Below, piece by piece: positions 7,863-15,118 of a DNA stretch of 34,582 nucleotides (its first letter is position 1; each line of letters begins with the position of its first letter). A program made the translations under genes and the position numbers. Source of the DNA: a virus; the IMG/VR virus record IMGVR_UViG_3300025120_014818, positions 1 to 34,582 of that record. One strand, given 5' to 3'. Below the pieces are notes generated by a model. The model saw only the letters and a program-made list of their open reading frames with translations, had not been told where the DNA came from and ran no database searches.

Positions 7863-8599
7863 TAAACTATAGATTTGCAGTTATTTTCTTTATAAATTTT
7901 GTATAATTTATCTTGCTGTATATATTGAAGAGGGTCAACAAATCCCGCATCAATAAATCCCTTCAATCGTAATGCACTGCTAGCACTATTAGCATCGCAT
8001 GGATACTCTCCTGAATAACAAGTATATGTATCACCGAATTTAACACCTAATTCAATACCATTTAAAATAATCTCTTTTTTAGATTTAGTTAGTAATGGTG
8101 CTTCTACCTTAATATTTTTTTCTCTATTTAAAGCGGTCACTTTATTAATTTGTTCTACAAATTCCTTTGAACCATCCCAATAACCAGCTAAACTATCAGC
8201 TTCTGCTGCTCCGTACCATACAGCTTCTGCTTTAACAGATTCAGCGTATGATAATAAAGTACTTAAAAACATTAAGTTACGAAAAGGTACGTATGATTTA
8301 GGTTGAGCTTCTCCCATAACTTCTTTAACATCTGGTGTATTTATATTATCATTAGTTAATGATGAAACTGGGGCTATATCCTTTATGTATTTAACATCAA
8401 GAACTTTATTAATAAATTTAACACTTGGAAAATCATGAGATGCATTTATTAATTGTTTTTCTGCACATTCTAATTCTTTACTATGTCTTTGACCATAATC
8501 AAAAGTTACAGTATATACCGTTTTATACTTTTCAGCAGCTTTATATAAAAGAACAGATGAGTCCATCCCTCCACTGAGAGTTATTACAATTTTTTTCAT
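7859..8599 (-). CDS. queC: 7-cyano-7-deazaguanine (preQ0) synthase, QueC-like
   Basis: A 246-residue member of the QueC/ExsB N-type ATP pyrophosphatases, which convert 7-carboxy-7-deazaguanine to preQ0 using ATP and ammonia. The PP-loop is SGGMDS at 9-14. FDYGQRHSKE (33-42) and SYVPFRNLMFLS (102-113) are strongly QueC-like. The C-terminal zinc site is degraded: Cys194 and Cys201 remain, but the following two cysteines of the CxxCxxC run are replaced (CDANSAS at 201-207). In phages preQ0 feeds tRNA queuosine or 7-deazaguanine modification of phage DNA. No QueD, QueE, FolE or transglycosylase is visible in this window. It overlaps the upstream 54-residue gene by four bases. Confidence 0.88.
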   Translation of the reverse strand: MKKIVITLSGGMDSSVLLYKAAEKYKTVYTVTFDYGQRHSKELECAEKQLINASHDFPSVKFINKVLDVKYIKDIAPVSSLTNDNINTPDVKEVMGEAQPKSYVPFRNLMFLSTLLSYAESVKAEAVWYGAAEADSLAGYWDGSKEFVEQINKVTALNREKNIKVEAPLLTKSKKEIILNGIELGVKFGDTYTCYSGEYPCDANSASSALRLKGFIDAGFVDPLQYIQQDKLYKIYKENNCKSIVY

Positions 8600-8760
8600 T
8601 TTTTATTTTCAATTTTTTTCATTATTGCAATATCAATTTTTTTTGTTACTTTATGACCTACATGTTCATTATATACTAATGGTCCTAAAGATCTACCCAT
8701 TGTCTTACCAACAAGTCCGTGTTTAATTTTCGTTCTACCTTGTAATGTTTTCTTACTCAT
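8596..8760 (-). CDS. small basic hypothetical protein (54 aa)
   Basis: An uninterrupted frame from ATG 8760 to TGA at 8596 encodes 54 residues, rich in Lys and Arg (begins MSKKTLQGRTKIKHGLVGKT). It fills the gap between uvsX and queC with one spare base on the uvsX side and an ATGA overlap on the queC side, the packing typical of real genes here. The composition suggests nucleic-acid binding, but no family is recognised. Confidence 0.7.
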   Translation of the reverse strand: MSKKTLQGRTKIKHGLVGKTMGRSLGPLVYNEHVGHKVTKKIDIAIMKKIENKK

Positions 8761-8761
8761 A

Positions 8762-9877
8762 TTAAAATCCTAATTTTGGTTCTTCATCGTTTTCGATTTC
8801 TTCTTCTGGAATATCTTCATCATCATTTTTATTACCGTATTTCCATTCATTTTTAATCTTTTCTTCTATAACTGGTATAATAGTATTATCCCACAGTTCC
8901 GAATCATTTTTCCACTTACTATAATAACCTAATTTCTTTTCATCAGGTAATTGATATGTAGATCCAGTTTGTATAACTGCACCTAAACCTACTGCTAGAT
9001 CTAATAACCCATAATATTTATTAAGACCTTTATCAAACGATAAATACATTTCACCTTGTAGGTACTGCTTTACAAAACGATTTTTTACAGTTAATGCTCT
9101 TAAAATAACACCAGAATAATTTTTTTGACCTACTGCTAGTTTACCATCTGTATTTTTATCTTCTTTAACTGGCTTACGAGCTAACTGAACCGTAACTGAA
9201 GGAAGATAGACTGTTGCCTTACCACCTGGCATATCTTTAACTAAAGATGGAAATAAAGCAGATGGATCCTCAAAAATATGATTTGTAGCTAATATAGTTG
9301 TTTTAGTTATACCTGACAATTGCGTACATGTTCGTAATAAGGATTTCATCGCTTTAGCTCTACTACCCATGTCAGCACTAACATTTCCTTTTTCTTGGCG
9401 ATTAATCTGCAATTGACTTTCCATATTACCTAATGAATCTATTGCGATAATAAATTTACCTTCTTGACCCTTTTCTTTTACTTTAGTAAGAAAGTCATAA
9501 ATTGTATTCCGACATTCTTCGATACTAAAAGTAGGTACATATTTAACCTTACTGGTATCTAATCCTAAATTTTCTGCTCCATCTTTATCGATAGCATTTT
9601 CACTATCAAAAATAACAGGTATTAAACCTTCTTTTTGCGCATTAGCTAAGATCTTTTGAATTATAAATGATTTACCGGTCATACTAGGACCGGCAAATAA
9701 AGTCATTCTATTTCTTGGTATACCACCAAATAAAGAACCGGATACAATGCCATTTAATACCATTGATCCGGTGTCTATATATTCTTCTACATTACTTAAT
9801 GCACTTTCATTTAAAAAAGATGCATAAGGATTTTTTTTATCAATTACTGAAAGTACATCATCAATTTCTTTACTCAT
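8762..9877 (-). CDS. uvsX: UvsX recombinase (RecA family)
   Basis: A 371-residue RecA/RAD51-type strand-exchange protein used by T4-like phages for recombination-dependent replication and repair. Walker A is GPSMTGKS at 63-70 and Walker B KFIIAIDSLGNM at about 141-152. The loop ATNHIFEDPSALFPSLVKDMPGG contains the conserved L2-type region. The acidic C-terminal tail (IPEEEIENDEEPKLGF) matches T4-like UvsX. Length is close to T4 UvsX (about 390). A TTGAAA-16-TATAAT promoter ends six bases before the ATG, so it can be transcribed apart from the late-type genes upstream. Its partners UvsY and UvsW are encoded near 20 kb. Confidence 0.93.
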   Translation of the reverse strand: MSKEIDDVLSVIDKKNPYASFLNESALSNVEEYIDTGSMVLNGIVSGSLFGGIPRNRMTLFAGPSMTGKSFIIQKILANAQKEGLIPVIFDSENAIDKDGAENLGLDTSKVKYVPTFSIEECRNTIYDFLTKVKEKGQEGKFIIAIDSLGNMESQLQINRQEKGNVSADMGSRAKAMKSLLRTCTQLSGITKTTILATNHIFEDPSALFPSLVKDMPGGKATVYLPSVTVQLARKPVKEDKNTDGKLAVGQKNYSGVILRALTVKNRFVKQYLQGEMYLSFDKGLNKYYGLLDLAVGLGAVIQTGSTYQLPDEKKLGYYSKWKNDSELWDNTIIPVIEEKIKNEWKYGNKNDDEDIPEEEIENDEEPKLGF

Positions 9878-9911
9878 TAATTAATTATAGATTATCTTTC
9901 TTAGTTTTCAA
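9878..9911 (-). promoter_or_regulatory. sigma70-type promoter of uvsX, start codon at predicted +1
   Basis: On the minus strand TTGAAA (9906-9911), a 16-base spacer and TATAAT (9884-9889); six bases (TAATTA) then lead into the ATG at 9877. The upstream CTTGAAAACTAA and the ATCTATAAT around the -10 are shared with the gp32 promoter, which argues against chance. Confidence 0.75.
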
Positions 9912-10121
9912 GAGATCTTCTATAATTTTTTCTTTTTGAATAATAATATTTTTTAATTCATTTATTTCACTATCTTTATGCTCACAAACACCTTTGATAG
10001 TTTGTTCAGCCATCTTCATGTGATGTTGAGTAAGTTCATCACGCATTTTATCTAAATAAGAATGCCTTTCACCTTCTGGTCTGAATGATCTAGCTACTGT
10101 ATCAGACCTATTCATCATCAA
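9885..10121 (-). CDS. small coiled-coil protein
   Basis: A 78-residue charged protein. Residues from about 40 onward (EHKDSEINELKNIIIQKEKIIEDLLKTKK, shown in parts) read as a regular heptad pattern, so the C-terminal half is probably a coiled coil. Three ATG codons in a row (10121, 10118, 10115) can serve as start. It overlaps the end of the preceding 124-residue gene and should be translated from the same late message. Function is unknown; it could be an oligomeric partner of that neighbour. Confidence 0.65.
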   Translation of the reverse strand: MMMNRSDTVARSFRPEGERHSYLDKMRDELTQHHMKMAEQTIKGVCEHKDSEINELKNIIIQKEKIIEDLLKTKKDNL

Positions 10122-10482
10122 ATAATTTAATTACTTCAGGCTGTTCATTTGAAGCAGCTTGAGTAGGTACTGGTTGCAATGTTGGGTTGACAATTTTTTC
10201 ATATTGCTCAATAATACGTGGCTCTACATTAAAATCTTCCCCCATCGCAATACTACTTTTTTTATAAACAAAGAAATTAGATCTTTTATTTTCTCCTTCT
10301 TGTACAAACTCTTGAAAAAAGAGCGGAAACAACTGCACAGCCATTTGACCATTTTGTTGTTGTTGAACTGTAATCATTACAGGATTTTCAACTTTAACGT
10401 TAGAATCATCTTCTGATGAAACTACTCCTAAAATATTCCTCCCGGCGTTATCAATGAATGTTGTAATTTTTTTATCTGACAT
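10108..10482 (-). CDS. small beta-rich hypothetical protein, late expressed
   Basis: A 124-residue protein. The first 80 residues alternate in a beta pattern (TTFIDNAGRNILGVV, KVENPVMITVQQ, MAVQLFPLFFQEF), which could form a small Sm/SH3-like barrel; this is a fold guess, not a match. The C-terminal third is linker-like and ends in the acidic VIKLFDDE. A late-type octamer GTTAAATA lies five bases before the ATG, unlike the uvsX gene downstream, so this gene and the 78-residue one probably form a late unit within the replication block. No family is recognised with confidence. Confidence 0.7.
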   Translation of the reverse strand: MSDKKITTFIDNAGRNILGVVSSEDDSNVKVENPVMITVQQQQNGQMAVQLFPLFFQEFVQEGENKRSNFFVYKKSSIAMGEDFNVEPRIIEQYEKIVNPTLQPVPTQAASNEQPEVIKLFDDE

Positions 10483-10495
10483 AATTTTATTTAAC
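10483..10495 (-). promoter_or_regulatory. T4-type late promoter on the minus strand
   Basis: On the minus strand GTTAAATA (10488-10495), then five bases (AAATT), then the ATG at 10482. Spacing is identical to the plus-strand late promoters, which supports it despite the two mismatches to TATAAATA. Confidence 0.6.
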
Positions 10496-10516
10496 GTTAT
10501 AACCTTTTATAATCAA

Positions 10517-10702
10517 CTAACTCTCATTACATTTACTAAATTTATCTGATAATAATAACAAAGTAGGAGCCCATAAACCAATAAAGGTACCTAATTGTTG
10601 ATCGTTACGATAAATCCATAATGATCCAATAATTGAAGCCATAGCTCCAACGAATAATATACCTGAAAACAGGCCATTCCATAATCCATATTTACATTTC
10701 AT
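10517..10702 (-). CDS. small two-helix membrane protein
   Basis: A 61-residue protein with two hydrophobic stretches long enough to span a membrane, about residues 10-28 (LFSGILFVGAMASIIGSLW) and 38-53 (GTFIGLWAPTLLLL region), joined by a short polar turn with Tyr-Arg. It has Cys at positions 3 and 58. It resembles the small membrane proteins often found in phage early regions, with roles such as superinfection exclusion, but there is no recognisable family. A TTGATA-16-TATAAT promoter lies just upstream, giving it independent early expression. Confidence 0.7.
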   Translation of the reverse strand: MKCKYGLWNGLFSGILFVGAMASIIGSLWIYRNDQQLGTFIGLWAPTLLLLSDKFSKCNES

Positions 10703-10737
10703 AGACTATATTATAAATTAATAAAAAAAAATATCAA
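10703..10737 (-). promoter_or_regulatory. sigma70-type promoter of the small membrane protein gene
   Basis: On the minus strand TTGATA (10732-10737), a 16-base mostly T spacer and TATAAT (10710-10715), then seven bases to the ATG at 10702. The -35 overlaps the last codons of the polymerase gene. Confidence 0.65.
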
Positions 10738-13295
10738 CTTAAGAGTTCAAACAAATTAGTTTGTACCGCATTACCAGGTTTAAGAGCATGCCATTTTACA
10801 TTATCATAAAATCTTTCTATAACATTGTATAATATTTTTTCAAACATTTTATCATAATCAGCATGAAATATGTTTTTAAATTCTTCAGGTAGATAATACT
10901 TATATGCTAAACAAGCTAAGTTATATGGGTTTGGTTGTTCAACATAAAAATATCTAACTTTATCACCGGAGCTAATATCTTCATACTTATTTTCTATATT
11001 AAACTTTTTTAATAATAAGTTATGGAAATAAGCTGCTTTTACATGAATAGGCATACCTTTAGCAGTTTTATACCCATCACATTGACCTGCATATCTTTCA
11101 TATCCTTTGATACCTGATACAAAGGTAATATCTTCAATAGGCAGTTCTTTAAAAATCTTATACACATTATCTAATGCTTCATTCGTTTTAGTTATACTTT
11201 GTGTTGAAAGCATCGTTTCAATAATATTTTTTACATGAGGTTTAATAGCATCTGGCATAGTACTACGCACAACTTCCACCCCAGTATACTTATACTTATC
11301 CATAGTGATTCCCTCGTCATCTAATATATGAAGAACGTAACGTTTCTTCTGTAAGAATATACCAACATCTGCAATTACCTCACGTTTAAACACAAATCTA
11401 CAATCTTTAGAGTTTAATGATTTAACACCCCAAACTTTAATTTCATCATTTAAAAAATCCTCAATATTCTGAACTTCGTCATAAAACTCTTTAGTTAATT
11501 TACCTTTATCATTAGTAAATGTAAGACCAGCTGTAATAAGAGGTTTAACTGAAATATAACTAGAATCAGTATCATTATATACAATACAATCATTAAGAGT
11601 TTTTTCATCATTAATACCTGTTTTTTGTTTAATATATTTTTTAAGTAGTTCATTAGACTGTTTAATTACTGATTGACCAGTTAAAGTAATTGATGAAGCA
11701 ATATCATCATCACCAAACGGCGCATGTTTATTACCAAAATAACCGTAAATAGAATTAATAAAAACCTTAATACATAACTGCTTAGCATCTAATTGATCAA
11801 TTTTAAATTTTAAATTTCTATCTTTATCTACACTATTAGCATACTCACGTTTTAACTTACCTAATTCATTTTTTACTTCTACTCTCTTTTTATAGTAATA
11901 ATCTAAAATTTCCGGCATTACACCTTTGCGTTTCTGCGTAAATAATACGTTTGCTTTACTAATACCTATTTCCTCTTTCTTACAAAAATCTATAAACTTT
12001 TTAGTCGGTAAACTAAACACTTGACCATTTACATGTCTTAAAGTTACATCATCATCAGTTTTATCTTCAATTTTACCTACTTTAGTTTCTGGTGACATAT
12101 TAAGTGATATCATCACGTTCGGATATAGAGAGTTCGCATCAAATGATATAATATTTTCTTGAAATCCAGGTAATGGTTCACCAACATACGCACCAGGATT
12201 TTTACCAGTATCAGCATTTCTAATAAATGATGGTATCTTTTGATTTCTATATCTCGATGTTACCGCGGTAGCTCCATTAATAACTGATAATGAGCCAAGA
12301 GCTGCTTCAAATGATGTTAACCCTACATAAGCTAACATCTTAATCAATTCAGTATATCTAAGTTTTTCTTCTAAATGCTTTAACAATCTAACGTCTTGAA
12401 TATTATATTCTACAAATAATTGCCAATCGTTGTCAGATAAAGTAGCTAAATTTTGATTACCAAAATCAATTTTTTTCTGACCTAACTCCACCGCACCAAT
12501 ATTATCCAATTTATAACTTTCTTTAACACCAACTGAAAATCGTTTATAAACGTCTAGATAATCAATTAATGATATACCTTCTATATAATGTCTAACTTGC
12601 TCAATACCAAATTGACCTTTAATAGTTCTACTATAAACTTTACCAGATGGTGATAATCGATTTTTCCATTCTTCACCTAATAGACGTTCACATCTATTAA
12701 TAATATACGGCATATCAAAAAACTCAGAATTCCAACCAGACATAATATCCGGATAATCAGATTCAATATATTCTACAAACTTTTTAAATAACTCTCTTTC
12801 GTTATTACATTTAACATACGTAACGTCATTATCTTTTACTTCAAAATCTTTTAACCCCCAGGTTACAAAATTATTATTAAGAGAATCGTAAACAGTAATT
12901 ACGTTACATGTATGGGTAGGATCTTGAGGTTTAGGAAATTCATCAGGTGAATAAGTCTCAATATCTAAAAACAATACTTTAATAGGGTTAGCACTAAACT
13001 CAGGTTTTTCATTTTCCTTCCAAAACGTATCAACTAAATACTGTTGTGTAGCAGGTAAGTTTTCAAAAACTCTTTTTATATTAGTATCCTTTATATATTT
13101 GTATCTATCATATTGTGTTCTAAAAGTCTTTTTAATAAGCTTAGTTCCAAAGATAGATTCATCTTCACCTTTCCCTTCAACGTAAAGATAGGGTTCATAT
13201 GAATTAGTTATTTTAATTCTTTTACCATCTTTATCCCATGTAAATAGGTGTATACATCTTTCACCAGGATCATAGTATATATTTCGATAACTCAC
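10734..13295 (-). CDS. 43: family B replicative DNA polymerase, T4 gp43 type
   Basis: Replicative polymerase with 3'-5' proofreading. The exonuclease I motif VLFLDIETYSPDEF carries the catalytic Asp/Glu pair near residue 110. Polymerase motifs are FDANSLYPNVMI (A), KVFINSIYGYFGN (B) and YNDTDSSYIS (C, the catalytic Asp pair). KKRYVLHI is the conserved KxY-type segment. The product is 853 residues against 898 in T4. I chose a GTG start at 13295 (reads MSYRNIYYDPGE): it lies six bases after a TATAAT, as in other promoters here, and the upstream extension to 13331 would translate the promoter itself. The N-terminal IHLFTWDKDGKR segment agrees with T4-like marine polymerases as I recall them. Confidence 0.95.
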   Translation of the reverse strand: MSYRNIYYDPGERCIHLFTWDKDGKRIKITNSYEPYLYVEGKGEDESIFGTKLIKKTFRTQYDRYKYIKDTNIKRVFENLPATQQYLVDTFWKENEKPEFSANPIKVLFLDIETYSPDEFPKPQDPTHTCNVITVYDSLNNNFVTWGLKDFEVKDNDVTYVKCNNERELFKKFVEYIESDYPDIMSGWNSEFFDMPYIINRCERLLGEEWKNRLSPSGKVYSRTIKGQFGIEQVRHYIEGISLIDYLDVYKRFSVGVKESYKLDNIGAVELGQKKIDFGNQNLATLSDNDWQLFVEYNIQDVRLLKHLEEKLRYTELIKMLAYVGLTSFEAALGSLSVINGATAVTSRYRNQKIPSFIRNADTGKNPGAYVGEPLPGFQENIISFDANSLYPNVMISLNMSPETKVGKIEDKTDDDVTLRHVNGQVFSLPTKKFIDFCKKEEIGISKANVLFTQKRKGVMPEILDYYYKKRVEVKNELGKLKREYANSVDKDRNLKFKIDQLDAKQLCIKVFINSIYGYFGNKHAPFGDDDIASSITLTGQSVIKQSNELLKKYIKQKTGINDEKTLNDCIVYNDTDSSYISVKPLITAGLTFTNDKGKLTKEFYDEVQNIEDFLNDEIKVWGVKSLNSKDCRFVFKREVIADVGIFLQKKRYVLHILDDEGITMDKYKYTGVEVVRSTMPDAIKPHVKNIIETMLSTQSITKTNEALDNVYKIFKELPIEDITFVSGIKGYERYAGQCDGYKTAKGMPIHVKAAYFHNLLLKKFNIENKYEDISSGDKVRYFYVEQPNPYNLACLAYKYYLPEEFKNIFHADYDKMFEKILYNVIERFYDNVKWHALKPGNAVQTNLFELLS

Positions 13296-13318
13296 TAATC
13301 TATTATATAATAGTTCCT
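13296..13318 (-). promoter_or_regulatory. polymerase promoter with AGGAAC element, GTG at predicted +1
   Basis: On the minus strand AGGAAC (13313-13318) precedes TATAAT (13302-13307), and six bases (AGATTA) lead to GTG at 13295. AGGAAC plus TATNTATAAT also precedes gp32 and the gene at 5492. A canonical -35 is not evident, so an activator-dependent (middle) promoter is possible. Confidence 0.55.
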
Positions 13319-13336
13319 TAAAAAATACCACTTTTT

Positions 13337-13349
13337 ATTAAATAATAAT
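13337..13349 (+). promoter_or_regulatory. T4-type late promoter
   Basis: ATTAAATA at 13337-13344, five bases, then ATG at 13350. The 13-base stretch ATTAAATAATAAT is identical to the one before the gene at 26416. Confidence 0.7.
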
Positions 13350-13703
13350 ATGACAGACAAAGATTCTAAATTAATTTACGAAGCATATAATTCTAAAAAA
13401 GACGAAGTTGTCGAAGAAAATTTAGATATAATCGATGCGTTAACAAATTTAACCCAACAAAGTGAAGAAGAAGAACATTCTGATGAAGATGCTGAAAATT
13501 GCCCTATGAGTGATGAAGAACATGATTCTGAAGAAGAACATGATGCAGAAGAAGATCAAGAAATAGGTGATGATGCTAAACAAATTAGCAAACATTTAGA
13601 AAGTTTAGTTTTTGAATTGCAACGACTTAATGATTCAATTGGGTTATATGTAAGAGGTAAAAGACCAGCATCATTTGTATCTGGTCCTGAACAACAGCAA
13701 TAA
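13350..13703 (+). CDS. small highly acidic late protein with DKDSxLIYE N-terminus
   Basis: A 117-residue protein whose middle (about 35-75) is nearly all Glu/Asp. The N-terminus MTDKDSKLIYEAY is almost the same as the start of the otherwise unrelated protein encoded at 25502-26038 (MDKDSNLIYENY). The IYE-A step fits the T4 gp21 cleavage rule, so it may be a capsid-targeting signal. The C-terminal part (KHLESLVFELQRLNDSIGLY) looks helical. A late promoter lies five bases upstream, and the stop shares one base with the next start (TAATG). Perhaps an internal head or scaffold-like protein; this is inference. Confidence 0.75.
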   Translation: MTDKDSKLIYEAYNSKKDEVVEENLDIIDALTNLTQQSEEEEHSDEDAENCPMSDEEHDSEEEHDAEEDQEIGDDAKQISKHLESLVFELQRLNDSIGLYVRGKRPASFVSGPEQQQ

Positions 13704-13891
13704 TGACTAAAAATTTTGATGCAGTTATCAGGAGATATGCACAAAAATATGGTATAAGTTTTCGTGATGCTGCAAGTATGTTAGGTAAACGAAATGCTAA
13801 AGCAAAAAAGCCAATCAAACCTAAAAAGCCTGTTCAAACTAATTTAGATTTTTTTGATCCACCTACACCTACTTATGGTACTGGTATTTAA
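13703..13891 (+). CDS. small basic late protein (62 aa)
   Basis: A 62-residue protein: an N-terminal helical part (NFDAVIRRYAQKYGISFRDA) that reads like a small DNA-binding helix pair, then a Lys/Pro-rich linker (residues about 30-43) and a QTNLDFFDPP tail. It is coupled to the acidic protein upstream by a TAATG junction, so an acidic/basic pair is made from one late message. Its stop overlaps the convergent glycosyltransferase stop by four bases. No family is recognised. Confidence 0.7.
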   Translation: MTKNFDAVIRRYAQKYGISFRDAASMLGKRNAKAKKPIKPKKPVQTNLDFFDPPTPTYGTGI

Positions 13892-15093
13892 TTATATCTA
13901 CTTAGATTAATTCTATTAATATCACCAACATTATATTGATATAATTCCATATAACAATCTATATTTTTATCGTCTTCTAACCACCTTGTCTCAGCGTATT
14001 GACGACCTTTTTTACATAAAGCTTTATACCGTTTTCTATCATTTAAAGTTCTGTCAATTTGATCTATCATCTCATCACCTGTTTTAAATTTAATAGGTGC
14101 ATTTTCATATGTACATAAATCTTGACATGCAATTGGTATTCCAAGTGCACTAGCTTCTATATATTTCAAATCAGATTTTGAACGGTTAAATATATTATCT
14201 TGTAAAGGTGCAACCATCATGTTAACGTTTAAATCATATAGACCTTTACCATATTCGAATAATCTTCTCCATGGATGAAACTCAACTTTACCAGATCTTA
14301 CTAAATCCATTAATGGTATAGGATGAGCTCCCATAAACACCCATTGATATTTATCAACAGTTCTTCTTATAACATCATTAACGTGATGGAAATCATCCTT
14401 GTATTTAACTCTTTGATCAACATCAAAATGAGCCCCAGAACCAGCATATAAAATTCTTGGCTTACGTTTATTTATTTCTAAACTTTCCATTGTTCTATTA
14501 TGGTTATAATGATTGCCTATCCAAAATTTAGGCATAAAATTAGGTATTACTGTAACGTTATTATTACCGGTTTTTTCCTTATAATAATCCCTCATAAATG
14601 GGCATGTAACTGTCATTTCATCGCACATTGACATCATTTCTTGTGCTGATTTTCTTATCGCAGGGTCTTCAAATGCTGTTTTATATTTGTTATAATCTGG
14701 TATATCTTCTTTAAAACAAATATCATCAATTTCATATATTAATCTTATATTATGCTTATCTGCTATTTGTCTAAGCATTTTAACAAATTCTAATTGATGA
14801 GGGGTAGCCTGTCTTTGTATTCTTATACCCTTACAACCACCGTAATATCTTTCGTCTAAATTCATTACTGTAGATCCATGAACTACAGCTTTACTATGAG
14901 CATTCATAATTTGTTCTGGCCATATCATTCTCCAATGACCACAACCAGAATAATCAGCATAATAATTTAAAAATCTAGGTAAATTTTGCTCTGGCGGTTG
15001 ATCCGGCTGTTGTTGTTGCTCTTGCTGTAAATTATTAACAATATTAAACGGTGTATTACCGTTAAACGGCATTTTATTTGGTTGGACAAGCAT
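13888..15093 (-). CDS. GT-B glycosyltransferase (GT4-like)
   Basis: A 401-residue glycosyltransferase of the two-Rossmann-domain type. The N-terminal domain includes YSGCGHWRMIWP and IRLIYEIDDICF (a phage variant of the donor/acceptor region). The C-terminal domain has KPRILYAGSGAHF, YQWVFMGAHP, APLQDNIFNRSKSDLKYIE and EASALGIPIACQD, the typical nucleotide-sugar site with its Glu. The first 35 residues are Gln/Pro-rich and look disordered, possibly a linker or tether. Unlike the adjacent gp46 operon it has a late-type box five bases before its ATG, suggesting action during virion assembly or on phage structures. The acceptor is unknown. Confidence 0.85.
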   Translation of the reverse strand: MLVQPNKMPFNGNTPFNIVNNLQQEQQQQPDQPPEQNLPRFLNYYADYSGCGHWRMIWPEQIMNAHSKAVVHGSTVMNLDERYYGGCKGIRIQRQATPHQLEFVKMLRQIADKHNIRLIYEIDDICFKEDIPDYNKYKTAFEDPAIRKSAQEMMSMCDEMTVTCPFMRDYYKEKTGNNNVTVIPNFMPKFWIGNHYNHNRTMESLEINKRKPRILYAGSGAHFDVDQRVKYKDDFHHVNDVIRRTVDKYQWVFMGAHPIPLMDLVRSGKVEFHPWRRLFEYGKGLYDLNVNMMVAPLQDNIFNRSKSDLKYIEASALGIPIACQDLCTYENAPIKFKTGDEMIDQIDRTLNDRKRYKALCKKGRQYAETRWLEDDKNIDCYMELYQYNVGDINRINLSRYN

Positions 15094-15106
15094 ATTATAA
15101 TTTAAT
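15094..15106 (-). promoter_or_regulatory. putative late promoter on the minus strand
   Basis: On the minus strand ATTAAATT (15099-15106), then five bases (ATAAT), then the ATG at 15093. The final T departs from the AAATA core, so this is a weaker member of the set. Confidence 0.45.
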
Positions 15107-15118
15107 TACTTTTATAAA

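Noticed and set aside
9715-9939. Plus-strand 74-codon frame antisense to uvsX
   Set aside because: Lies opposite the conserved Walker A region of uvsX and its promoter; no family features.
10159-10416. Plus-strand 85-codon frame antisense to the 10108-10482 gene
   Set aside because: Low-complexity antisense frame without a promoter; the minus-strand gene has a late box at the standard spacing.
13556-13818. Two minus-strand frames opposite the 13350 and 13703 genes
   Set aside because: Antisense to a coupled late gene pair; Cys/Leu-rich shadow translations with no supporting signals.
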